A stretch of 11,956 nucleotides of DNA, taken from Bacteroidales bacterium (lineage in GTDB: Bacteria > Bacteroidota > Bacteroidia > Bacteroidales > F082). Numbering within the stretch: position 1 is the first letter of the stretch; each line of letters starts with the position of its first letter. A program made the translations under genes and the position numbers. The DNA lies in contig JAOZNY010000082.1 of assembly GCA_029933565.1 (NCBI GenBank), positions 1-11,956 of the forward strand, given 5' to 3'. Under the pieces are notes generated by a model. It did no database searches, had not been told where the DNA came from, and saw only the letters and a list, made by a program, of their open reading frames with translations. Shown in pieces: positions 1 to 6,543 of this stretch.

Positions 1-1286
1 ATTGCATAATTAACTTTCTGTCCGTACATTAGTATTCCAGTACGATAAATTTTTCCTGCCATCCAGGTGCTAACCAAAAAGCCAACTACCAATAGACTCA
101 TTGAAAGTACTATCTCCCATACGGGAACCCCAAACGGGATTCTTATCATCATTGTAACCGGTGAAGTAAAAGGAATCATTGAAAGCCAAAACGACAAACT
201 GCTGTCGGGCTGGTTAATTATTACTCCCGACATGGCAACAGAAAATATTAATGGAATGGAGACCGGAAACATAAATTGCTGGGTGTCGGCATCCTGATCA
301 ACTGCACCACCAATGGCTGCAAAAAGCGAAGCATAAAGCAAATAGCCCGCAAGGAAGTAAAAGAGAAAACTAAAGATCATTATCTTGAAATTGATACCGG
401 AAATAATTTCCGTTACCATTGCAAAAGGATCGGTAACACCAGAGTCGCCAGTAGCCTCAACTATTTGGCTTTGCGACGCAAGCATATTCAAAGAATCAGT
501 ACTGCCTCCAAATACCCCTGATTGGAATAAACCTAAAAAAAGTCCGGTTAATAATATCCATAATAAAAACTGAGTAAGCCCTACAAAAGCAATCCCCACA
601 ATTTTACCCATCATCAACTGAAAAGGTTTTACCGAAGAAAGCAAGATTTCAACTATTCTACTTTGTTTTTCTTCCATCACCCCTTTAAGCACCTGAGCGC
701 CAAACATAAAAATAAAAAAGTAGATAAAAATTCCGGCAAAGATTGCCAAGCCTACTTCAACTTCTGTATTGCTCTTTGTTTCAACTCCTCCTTCTTCAAC
801 TCGTATTGTAGAAAGTTTGATCTTTACTTTGGATGATTTTATTACTTCAGGGTCAATTCCCGAGGACAATAACTTTTTGTTCTCAGCTTCACGCTTCATT
901 ACCGATTTTATGTAGGTTTTAACGTTCAATCCTGCCTGTTTGGTGGAAAACAGTTCGGCAAAAACAGGAATATTAAGTTCTGTTTTAGGGATGTAAAGTA
1001 ATAAATCGCCTTTTTCGTAAAGTGCTATTTCTTTATCTGTTTCCAAATCCTGGTGAACATGGTAAAAACTGATATTATCCTGATCCTTAAATTTTTCGTA
1101 GTACCAACCTGTTTCGTCCAGCACAGCAACATTCTTATGAGTTGCTTCACTCCAATCGGCTAGGAAAGCCGGAAGAATTATCATGGCAGCCATCAGTACC
1201 GGGCCAAGAATAGTCATAATTACAAACGACTTCTTTTTTACCCTTGAAAGATATTCGCGTTGTATTATTAGCAGTATTTTATTCAC
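1..1286 (-). CDS. ABC-2 type transporter permease, NatB/YhaP-like (3' end cut by window edge)
   Basis: Membrane subunit of an ABC-2 exporter; the substrate cannot be told from sequence. I translated it by hand from the GTG at 1284-1286: it begins MNKILLIIQREYLSRVKKKS and stays open for 428 codons to the edge. An in-frame TAA lies four codons upstream of the GTG, and the N-terminus fits the family, so GTG is the likely start. One hydrophobic segment (about residues 22-42) is followed by a polar ectodomain of about 140 residues. Five more hydrophobic segments follow in the C-terminal half, the NatB-type layout. The cytosolic motif EEKQSRIVEILLSSVKPFQ, just after the second membrane segment, is characteristic of this family (COG1668). 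At 428 residues only a few C-terminal ones should be missing. It lies 107 bp downstream of its ATPase on the same strand, so the two probably form one exporter. Family assignment is firm; function is unknown. Confidence 0.9.
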   Translation of the reverse strand, partial: MNKILLIIQREYLSRVKKKSFVIMTILGPVLMAAMIILPAFLADWSEATHKNVAVLDETGWYYEKFKDQDNISFYHVHQDLETDKEIALYEKGDLLLYIPKTELNIPVFAELFSTKQAGLNVKTYIKSVMKREAENKKLLSSGIDPEVIKSSKVKIKLSTIRVEEGGVETKSNTEVEVGLAIFAGIFIYFFIFMFGAQVLKGVMEEKQSRIVEILLSSVKPFQLMMGKIVGIAFVGLTQFLLWILLTGLFLGLFQSGVFGGSTDSLNMLASQSQIVEATGDSGVTDPFAMVTEIISGINFKIMIFSFLFYFLAGYLLYASLFAAIGGAVDQDADTQQFMFPVSIPLIFSVAMSGVIINQPDSSLSFWLSMIPFTSPVTMMIRIPFGVPVWEIVLSMSLLVVGFLVSTWMAGKIYRTGILMYGQKVNYA

Positions 1287-1318
1287 GGCAGTATTTTAAT
1301 TTTTATGATTTATTTAAA

Positions 1319-1334
1319 ACAAGGCTTTCCTTGT
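1319..1334 (-). terminator. Weak hairpin with U-tract between ATPase and permease genes
   Basis: On the minus strand ACAAGG-AAAG-CCTTGT forms a perfect 6-bp stem with a 4-nt loop, followed at once by TTTAAAT. The shape resembles a short intrinsic terminator or attenuator in the 107-bp gap before the permease. With only 6 bp and a broken T-tract it would probably allow read-through, lowering permease expression relative to the ATPase. This is inference from shape only. Confidence 0.3.
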
Positions 1335-1368
1335 CTTTACTTTTCATATCTTGGATTGTCACAAATCT

Positions 1369-1396
1369 TGATTCCTGTCTCCTGATTCCTTACTCA
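1369..1396. repeat. Degenerate 7-bp-period tract at the ATPase gene 3' end
   Basis: Plus strand reads TGATTCC, TGTCTCC, TGATTCC, TTACTCA in consecutive heptamers. The first and third units are identical and the second differs at two positions. The fourth unit contains the TCA that is the ATPase stop codon on the minus strand, so the tract runs into the gene end. It is short and degenerate and is listed mainly because two clearer 7-bp-period arrays lie nearby. Confidence 0.5.
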
Positions 1397-2305
1397 TCTT
1401 CCCTTATTTACCTCCTGAATGAAAATATCATTAATGCTAGGCATTATTTCGTTAAAAGCCAAAATTTCTGAAACAGGAGTAATTGCATTTATTAAATCGT
1501 TTGGCTTGCTGCCATTAAGCAATCTTATATTAGCAGTCTCAATTCCACCTTTACTTCCTTTAGCAATAATCTCGAAAAGCCCGGCTTTAAGTTCAAGAGG
1601 TTTTTGTGGCTTGTATTCAACCTTGAAAATATTTGGTTTATACCTGTTTTTAATCTCGCCAATTTCTCCCGAAAGGATAACCTTCGAATTATTGATAAGT
1701 GTAATATTATCACAAAGTTCCTCTACAGATGCCATATTGTGCGTTGAAAAAACTATTGTTGCGCCTTCGTCCCTTAGATTAATAATCTCCTGCTTAAGCA
1801 GATTTACGTTTATGGGATCGAAGCCACTAAACGGCTCATCGAAGATTAGAAGTTTGGGCTTGTGCATAACGGTAGCAATAAACTGAACCTTCTGCTGCAT
1901 GCCTTTTGAAAGTTCTTCTACCTTTTTGTTCCACCACGTGCCAATTTCAAATTTCTCAAACCATTTCTTAAGTTCGCGGATAGCATCTGCCCTGCTAATG
2001 CCTTTTAGTCGCGCAAGGTAAACTGCCTGCTCCCCAACTTTCATCTTTTTATAAAGTCCACGCTCTTCAGGCAGATAACCTATTTTTGCAGTATCAGAAG
2101 GTTTTATGGGATTCCCATTTAGAATTATCTTCCCTTCATCCATAACTGAAATCTGATTAATAATTCTTATTAAAGTTGTTTTACCCGCTCCATTAGGGCC
2201 AAGTAAACCAAAAATACTGCCCTCTTCAACTTGTATTGAAACATTGTCAAGTGCCTTATGATTTACATAGGTTTTACTAACATTTAGGGCTTCGAGTGCG
2301 AGCAT
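1394..2305 (-). CDS. ABC transporter ATP-binding protein, NatA/YhaQ-like
   Basis: Cytoplasmic ATPase that should power the adjacent ABC-2 permease. The 303-aa protein has an N-terminal nucleotide-binding domain with Walker A GPNGAGKT (residues 36-43), signature LSKGM (132-136), Walker B LLIFDEP (152-158), D-loop GFD (161-163) and switch histidine in STH (187-189). The Q-loop reads GYLPEERGLY, with Glu80 where many ABC ATPases have Gln; as I recall, this PEERGLY form is normal for the COG4152 (YhaQ-like) group. The last 80-90 residues form the accessory domain typical of this group. Start is the ATG at 2303-2305. Immediately upstream are 12 heptamer repeats instead of a Shine-Dalgarno. dnaJ lies 136 bp upstream on the same strand and could be co-transcribed. 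Substrate unknown. Confidence 0.95.
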   Translation of the reverse strand: MLALEALNVSKTYVNHKALDNVSIQVEEGSIFGLLGPNGAGKTTLIRIINQISVMDEGKIILNGNPIKPSDTAKIGYLPEERGLYKKMKVGEQAVYLARLKGISRADAIRELKKWFEKFEIGTWWNKKVEELSKGMQQKVQFIATVMHKPKLLIFDEPFSGFDPINVNLLKQEIINLRDEGATIVFSTHNMASVEELCDNITLINNSKVILSGEIGEIKNRYKPNIFKVEYKPQKPLELKAGLFEIIAKGSKGGIETANIRLLNGSKPNDLINAITPVSEILAFNEIMPSINDIFIQEVNKGR

Positions 2306-2309
2306 GGCA

Positions 2310-2393
2310 TTATTTGTTATTGGTTATTCGTTATTTGTTATTCGTTATTTGTTATTGGTTATTCGTTATTTGTTATTTGTTATTTGTTATTTG
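2310..2393. repeat. Tandem array of twelve 7-bp TTATTNG units
   Basis: Twelve uninterrupted plus-strand heptamers TTATTNG span 84 bp. Six positions are invariant and the sixth base varies in the order T,G,C,T,C,T,G,C,T,T,T,T. The first five and next five units agree in four of five places, so there is a 35-bp higher-order duplication (2310-2344 and 2345-2379). On the coding strand the unit is CNAATAA, and the array ends 4 bp before the ATPase start codon. It therefore forms much of the apparent 5' leader of that gene. Seven is not a multiple of three and there is no ORF across it, so it is not a coding repeat. There are no spacers, so it is not CRISPR. Confidence 0.95.
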
Positions 2394-2410
2394 TTGAATT
2401 CAATATAAAC

Positions 2411-2446
2411 CTTTAACTTTTCAACTTTGAACTTTAAACTTTTAAC
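2411..2446. repeat. Degenerate 7-bp TTTNAAC array overlapping the dnaJ stop codon
   Basis: Plus strand reads CTTTAAC, TTTTCAAC (one extra T), TTTGAAC, TTTAAAC, TTTTAAC: about five units with a variable fourth base. The last unit contains TTA at 2442-2444, which is the dnaJ stop TAA on the minus strand. The design of fixed bases with one variable position matches the array at 2310-2393, but the unit sequence differs. Confidence 0.7.
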
Positions 2447-3602
2447 TAAAAAACTCCCTCATTCTGTCGAAATAACTTTTGTCTTTTGATGTTGGTGCAG
2501 GCTTAAAGTTTTCGGAACCCCTAAGTTTTTCTAGAACATCCTTTTCTTCTTTACTTAGGTGTCGTGGTGTCCAAACGTTTACGTTCACAAGGATATCACC
2601 CCTGCCATAACCATTTACATCAGGAATACCTTTTCCTTTTAATCTTAGCACTTTACCACCTTGAGTTCCTGGAGCAATTTTTATTCTTGCTTTTGAATCA
2701 ATGGTTGGAACTTCTACAGTTGTTCCAAGCGCTGCGTCAGCAAAGTTAATGTAAAGATCGAAGAGCAGATTATTTTCATCCCTGATCAATTCATCATGTG
2801 GTTCTTCCTCAATTAGAACAAGCAAATCTCCTGGAACACCTCCGCGTGCAGCGGCATTTCCTTTACCACTTACCGAAAGTTGCATTCCCTCGGCAACGCC
2901 TGCAGGAATTTTTATCGATACAGTATCCTCGCCTTTTACAATACCATTTCCATGACAAGTATTACATTTATTTGTAATTATCTCTCCTTCGCCACCACAT
3001 TGAGGGCAAGTAGAAGCAGTCTGCATTTGTCCAAGAAAAGTATTTGTTACCTGACGAATCTGGCCCTGACCATGGCATGTTGGGCAAGTTGACTTAGAAC
3101 TTCCTTGTTCAGCACCAGTTCCATGACAGGAATTACAATTTACATACTTCTTAAGTTTAATCTTCTTTTCTACTCCATTTGCTATTTCCGACAAATTAAG
3201 TTTTACCTTAACCCTAAGATTCGATCCACGGTTAACTCTTCTACGGCCACCGCCACCATAGCCACCGCTACTAAATCCACCGCCACCGAAAGCACCTCCA
3301 AAAATATCTCCAAAATGGCTAAAGATGTCGTCCATCGACATTCCACCTCCACCGCCGCCTCCAAAACCAGCCGAACCAGACATTCCTGCATGTCCATACT
3401 GATCGTAACGCGCTTTTTTCTGTGGGTCGCTCAAAACCTCATAGGCCTCAGCAGCTTCCTTGAATTTTTCTTCAGCCTCCTTATTATCAGGGTTCTTGTC
3501 GGGGTGAAATTTCAAAGCCATTTTGCGGTAAGCCTTTTTTAACTCACCGTTTTCGGCACTCTTTGAAACGCCCAATATATCGTAATAATCCCTTTTGCTC
3601 AT
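2442..3602 (-). CDS. dnaJ: Molecular chaperone DnaJ (Hsp40, type I)
   Basis: Co-chaperone that delivers unfolded clients to DnaK and stimulates its ATPase in the cytoplasm. The 386-aa protein has the full type I layout: a J domain (about 1-70) with HPD at 33-35, then a Gly/Phe-rich linker (about 72-120) with runs such as GGGGGGG. Four CxxCxGxG zinc motifs follow: CNSCHGTG 156-163, CPTCHGQG 173-180, CPQCGGEG 199-206 and CNTCHGNG 213-220. All eight cysteines are present, so both zinc sites should form. The C-terminal client-binding domains follow. Length is normal for bacterial DnaJ and the ATG start gives the standard N-terminus (MSKRDYYDILGV). It follows grpE after 18 bp and is almost certainly co-transcribed with it; dnaK is not in the window. 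Its 3' end overlaps a 7-bp repeat array. Confidence 0.99.
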   Translation of the reverse strand: MSKRDYYDILGVSKSAENGELKKAYRKMALKFHPDKNPDNKEAEEKFKEAAEAYEVLSDPQKKARYDQYGHAGMSGSAGFGGGGGGGMSMDDIFSHFGDIFGGAFGGGGFSSGGYGGGGRRRVNRGSNLRVKVKLNLSEIANGVEKKIKLKKYVNCNSCHGTGAEQGSSKSTCPTCHGQGQIRQVTNTFLGQMQTASTCPQCGGEGEIITNKCNTCHGNGIVKGEDTVSIKIPAGVAEGMQLSVSGKGNAAARGGVPGDLLVLIEEEPHDELIRDENNLLFDLYINFADAALGTTVEVPTIDSKARIKIAPGTQGGKVLRLKGKGIPDVNGYGRGDILVNVNVWTPRHLSKEEKDVLEKLRGSENFKPAPTSKDKSYFDRMREFFS

Positions 3603-3620
3603 GCTATTCTAATTATATTT

Positions 3621-4193
3621 TTAATTGCCAATAACTACTTTAGCAAACCTAATTATTTTGCCATTTAAGAGATAACCCTTTTGAATAACATCAACCACTT
3701 TTCCCTTAAGATCATCTGAAGGTGCAGGTATTTGTGTTAATGCCTCATGAAAATCAGTATCGAATTCCTTACCTAATGCATCCATTGGCTCAAGACCCTT
3801 TTGTTTCAGGAGACCAAATAATTTATTATAAATTAACTCCACACCTTTTATAGACTCCTCCTGAGCATCATGCTCTGCCATTGCTTCAAGGGCTCTGTCA
3901 AAATCATCCAATACGGGCAATAAATCAACCATCAAATCCTGCGAGGCAGTCTTTAGAGTATCTATTCTTTCTTTGGCCGTTCGCCTCCGGTAATTGTCAA
4001 ATTCTGAATATAACCTGAGATATTTGTCGTTCATTTCCATGCACTTCTCCTCAAGTTCAACAATATTCTCTTTATCAGTAGGCTTCTTCGACTTCTTTTT
4101 CGACTTCTTTTTGGATTCTTTATTATTGTCTTCGAAACCTACATCTTTCAGTTGATCTTCGGTTTCGATATTATTTTTTTCTTTTTTGCTCAT
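3621..4193 (-). CDS. grpE: Nucleotide exchange factor GrpE
   Basis: Releases ADP from DnaK so the chaperone cycle can continue; acts as a dimer in the cytoplasm. The 190-aa protein begins with a charged, probably disordered tail that includes a Lys/Ser run (KKKSKKKSKK, about 28-37). A long helical region predicted to be coiled coil follows (about 42-110, including YLRLYSEFDNYRRRTAKER). The C-terminal beta domain ends with KGYLLNGKIIRFAKVVIG (172-189), the GrpE family signature. It is the first gene of the grpE-dnaJ pair, 18 bp ahead of dnaJ. A good primary-sigma promoter lies 37 bp upstream. I see no CIRCE (HrcA) operator there. The ATG start is the first in frame and has no Shine-Dalgarno, as expected for Bacteroidota. 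Confidence 0.98.
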   Translation of the reverse strand: MSKKEKNNIETEDQLKDVGFEDNNKESKKKSKKKSKKPTDKENIVELEEKCMEMNDKYLRLYSEFDNYRRRTAKERIDTLKTASQDLMVDLLPVLDDFDRALEAMAEHDAQEESIKGVELIYNKLFGLLKQKGLEPMDALGKEFDTDFHEALTQIPAPSDDLKGKVVDVIQKGYLLNGKIIRFAKVVIGN

Positions 4194-4229
4194 CGTATAA
4201 ACTAAAATTAATTAGAGGAAAAGAGCAAT

Positions 4230-4261
4230 CAAATATACTGCCAATGTTTTGTTTTGACAAT
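4230..4261 (-). promoter_or_regulatory. Predicted promoter of grpE-dnaJ
   Basis: On the minus strand ATTG (4258-4261) is followed after 20 bp by TATATTTG (4230-4237). This fits the Bacteroidota primary-sigma consensus, TTTG near -33 and TAnnTTTG near -7. Transcription would begin about 30 nt before the grpE ATG at 4193. No sigma-32-type or CIRCE element was seen, so heat control, if present, must act otherwise. Confidence 0.7.
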
Positions 4262-4272
4262 TTGACATATAG

Positions 4273-4419
4273 AAGTTGTTAAAAGTTGCCGAAATTTTTC
4301 AAAAAAACCAAAAAACGATTGAATCATAAATTAACACACCCCTGATTCCCCTCTCAAGAGTGGATAATAGGAAATCATTTTTTGTTTTTAACTGACATTA
4401 GTTTAACTTTTAACAACTT
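4273..4419. repeat. 15-bp perfect inverted repeat, arms 117 bp apart
   Basis: AAGTTGTTAAAAGTT at 4273-4287 is the exact reverse complement of AACTTTTAACAACTT at 4405-4419. Pairing stops immediately outside each arm. One arm lies about 12 bp upstream of the grpE -33 element. It could be a pair of binding sites, element ends, or chance in AT-rich DNA. Confidence 0.6.
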
Positions 4420-4526
4420 TATAATATATAATAAAGGAAAGGAATTATAGGCCTAAAGAAAATGTGAATTATTAGATTAAGTAAATAAGATATGGTTGAT
4501 TTTTTGCCTAACGGAACTACCTGACT

Positions 4527-5831
4527 TTAAACCCTTTCAATCTCAGCACCTAATTTCCGCAGACGCTCATCGATATTTTGGTAGCCTCTGTCTATTTGTT
4601 CAATATTGTCGATTACACTATCGCCATTTGCCGAAAGAGCAGCAATAAGCAAAGCCACACCTGCCCTAATGTCGGGCGAACTCATTTTAATTCCTCTTAA
4701 GGCATATTCGTGATTAAGACCAATTACAGTTGCCCTATGTGGATCGCAAAGAATGATTCGAGCACCCATATCAATAAGTTTATCGACAAAAAACAAGCGA
4801 CTCTCAAACATTTTTTGATGAATGAGTACACTACCCTTTGCCTGGACTGCCACCACAATAACTATACTAATCAAATCGGGTGTAAAACCCGGCCATGGCG
4901 CATCAGCAATACTCATTATTGAGCCATCAATATAACTTTCAATGAAATAATTATCCTGTTGCGGGATAAATATATCATTTCCTTTTTGTTCAACTTTCAC
5001 GCCTAGTTTTCTAAACACTGCAGGAATAAGACCCAAATCATCCAAATTGGCATCCTTAATTGTTATCTCCGATTGTGTCATTGCAGCGAGGCCTATAAAA
5101 CTCCCCACCTCTATCATATCGGCAAGCATAGTATGAGTGGTACCACCAAGTTTTTTAACACCCTTTACTTTGAGCATATTTGAACCAACACCCTCAATAT
5201 TTGCACCCATTCGGTTAAGCATCTTGCTAAGTTGAACCAGGTAAGGTTCGCAGGCTGCATTAAAAATTGTTGTCTCGCCTTCGGCAAGTACGGCAGTCAT
5301 TAAAATATTAGCGGTTCCTGTTACCGATGCTTCGTCGAGTAACATATTAGCACCATGCAATTTACCAACTTTTATGTGGTAACACTTCTTGGTTTCATCG
5401 TAGTCAAACTTCGCACCCAACTTCTCAAGTCCTGTGAAATGAGTATCCAGCCTTCTTCTTCCAATTTTGTCACCTCCCGGCTGAGGCAGAAAACCCTTTC
5501 CAAATCGAGCGAGCATTGGTCCTAACAACATTACGCTGCCCCTAATACTTGAGGCATTTTTATAATATTCCTTTGAATAAAGATTATCAGGACTTATGTT
5601 TGAAGCGTTAAACATAAACTGGTTGTCGGCAGTTTTCGTAACCTTAACACCCAGACTAACCAGCAATTCGATTAATCTATTTACATCCACAATGTCGGGC
5701 ACATTGTTTAACAGTACATCCTCCTCTGTAAGAAGTACCGCACAAATAATTTGTAGTGCTTCGTTTTTGGCTCCCTGAGGAATTATTTCACCAGAAAGCC
5801 TTTTTCCACCTTTAATGCGAAAAGAGCCCAT
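4527..5831 (-). CDS. murA: UDP-N-acetylglucosamine 1-carboxyvinyltransferase MurA (Asp-type active site)
   Basis: Catalyses the first committed step of peptidoglycan synthesis, moving enolpyruvate from PEP to UDP-GlcNAc in the cytoplasm. The 434-aa protein covers the whole EPSP-synthase-like fold. Visible landmarks are the catalytic Lys22-Asn23 in GAKNEAL, the active-site loop QPGGDKIGRRRLDTH (117-131), and Asp318 in APWPGFTPD. In the loop, Asp121 stands where E. coli MurA has the Cys115 that fosfomycin alkylates. Asp-type MurA enzymes are active but fosfomycin-insensitive in other bacteria (known for Mycobacterium and Chlamydia), so the same is inferred here. The ATG start gives the standard N-terminus (MGSFRIKGGKRLSGEI). 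The gene starts 6 bp after the DUF4290 stop and shares its promoter. The end of the upstream gene supplies the purine-rich GGAAGAAG before the start. Confidence 0.99.
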   Translation of the reverse strand: MGSFRIKGGKRLSGEIIPQGAKNEALQIICAVLLTEEDVLLNNVPDIVDVNRLIELLVSLGVKVTKTADNQFMFNASNISPDNLYSKEYYKNASSIRGSVMLLGPMLARFGKGFLPQPGGDKIGRRRLDTHFTGLEKLGAKFDYDETKKCYHIKVGKLHGANMLLDEASVTGTANILMTAVLAEGETTIFNAACEPYLVQLSKMLNRMGANIEGVGSNMLKVKGVKKLGGTTHTMLADMIEVGSFIGLAAMTQSEITIKDANLDDLGLIPAVFRKLGVKVEQKGNDIFIPQQDNYFIESYIDGSIMSIADAPWPGFTPDLISIVIVVAVQAKGSVLIHQKMFESRLFFVDKLIDMGARIILCDPHRATVIGLNHEYALRGIKMSSPDIRAGVALLIAALSANGDSVIDNIEQIDRGYQNIDERLRKLGAEIERV

Positions 5832-5837
5832 TTTGCT

Positions 5838-6467
5838 TTATCTTCTTCTTCCTTTTTTTGAATACTTGTAGTTGGAAGATTTTTTATTTACAATATTTTT
5901 TTGTTTTAGTGGTTTAGTAAGCGCTTCAGATGTTGAAATTAACTGAAATTCTTCATTAAGTTTCAATTTTCCACCCGATATTTCTGCCATATTCTTTAAA
6001 ACTGTTTCATCATTTACTGATTCACGATTCCAACTTAAGTATGACTTTTTCAAGTAATTAGCAATCGCTAAAACCATAGCATCCTTTTGTTCTCCATCCT
6101 CAATCTCAGTTACAGCACTAATTACACTCTCGATATGCTTTCCATAATGAGGAAAACTCATTGTTTTTTTACTGTACACTATTTTATCAGGATTTTTGGT
6201 GACCTCATCTTTTTTTGGTGCAGGATAGGGTGAATCAATATCCAGATTAAATCCGGAGATTATGTGTAAATGATCCCATAACTTTTGTTCAAAATCAAGT
6301 GACTTAGCATTTTGGCTATTCATTTGCCCCATAACCTTTACAATTGCTTCGGCAACAAAATTCCTTTTGTCCCTATCTTCAATACCTATACAATAGTCTA
6401 TCATTTTTTGTATATTCCTACCATATTCCGGTATTAACATACGTTCTCTCTTAGTGTTATATTCCAT
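5838..6467 (-). CDS. DUF4290 family protein, function unknown
   Basis: A 209-aa soluble protein I recognise as DUF4290, a Bacteroidota-specific family regularly found directly upstream of murA. There is no signal peptide or membrane segment. It is predicted mostly helical. Two similar pieces, EYGRNIQKMIDYCIGIEDRDKRN (14-36, split here as EYGRNIQKMIDY and CIGIEDRDKRN) and HYGKHIESVISA-VTEIEDGEQKD, suggest an internal duplication. The tail is strongly basic (KKSSNYKYSKKGRRR), which could bind nucleic acid or another acidic partner; this is inference. Start is the ATG at 6467, giving the usual MEYNT N-terminus. It is first in a two-gene unit with murA, 6 bp apart, behind a near-consensus promoter. 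The pairing hints at a role in envelope growth, but no activity can be read from the sequence. Confidence 0.9.
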   Translation of the reverse strand: MEYNTKRERMLIPEYGRNIQKMIDYCIGIEDRDKRNFVAEAIVKVMGQMNSQNAKSLDFEQKLWDHLHIISGFNLDIDSPYPAPKKDEVTKNPDKIVYSKKTMSFPHYGKHIESVISAVTEIEDGEQKDAMVLAIANYLKKSYLSWNRESVNDETVLKNMAEISGGKLKLNEEFQLISTSEALTKPLKQKNIVNKKSSNYKYSKKGRRR

Positions 6468-6513
6468 ATTCTGTTAAGTTATTTTAATAACTCTTCATTT
6501 TCAATTTATTGTG

Positions 6514-6543
6514 CAAAAGTACTTATAATTTAGGCTTAACCAA
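6514..6543 (-). promoter_or_regulatory. Predicted promoter of the DUF4290-murA unit
   Basis: On the minus strand ATTG is followed after 19 bp by TACTTTTG (6514-6521), a near-perfect Bacteroidota -33/-7 pair. The -33 TTG (6541-6543) lies in the last sense codons of the helicase gene, so promoter and upstream gene overlap. Predicted leader is about 40 nt to the ATG at 6467. Confidence 0.8.

Larger units (their letters stand above)
4194..4526. other. 333-bp gap between murA and grpE: promoter, inverted repeat, degraded palindrome
   Basis: No convincing ORF on either strand. The grpE-proximal part has the promoter at 4230-4261. A 15-bp inverted repeat has arms at 4273-4287 and 4405-4419. Between the arms, 4348-4363 (CCCCTCTCAAGAGTGG) is an imperfect palindrome that looks like a decayed copy of a short GC-rich dispersed repeat; this is from memory of similar Bacteroidota sequences and is unverified. 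An 8-bp palindrome TAGGCCTA lies at 4448-4455. No strong hairpin plus U-tract terminator is visible directly after murA. Confidence 0.6.

Noticed and set aside
67..573. Small plus-strand frames near the left edge
   Set aside because: All are antisense to the hand-translated permease gene, which is open across the region and has family motifs.
1419..1886. Plus-strand open frame of 155 codons
   Set aside because: Lies fully antisense to the ATPase gene with all its motifs intact.
2310..2393. CRISPR array
   Set aside because: Units are 7 bp, contiguous, with no spacers and no cas genes nearby.
3105..3542. Plus-strand frame with Thr/Ala/Ser-rich repeats
   Set aside because: It is the antisense of the Gly-rich linker and J domain of dnaJ; the repeats come from Gly codons.
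4081..4125. Repetitive CTTCTTTTTCGA tract as a separate repeat
   Set aside because: It encodes the Lys/Ser run of GrpE and is explained by protein composition.
4194..4526. CIRCE operator for HrcA
   Set aside because: No TTAGCACTC/GAGTGCTAA pair; the CTCTCAAGAG palindrome is unrelated.
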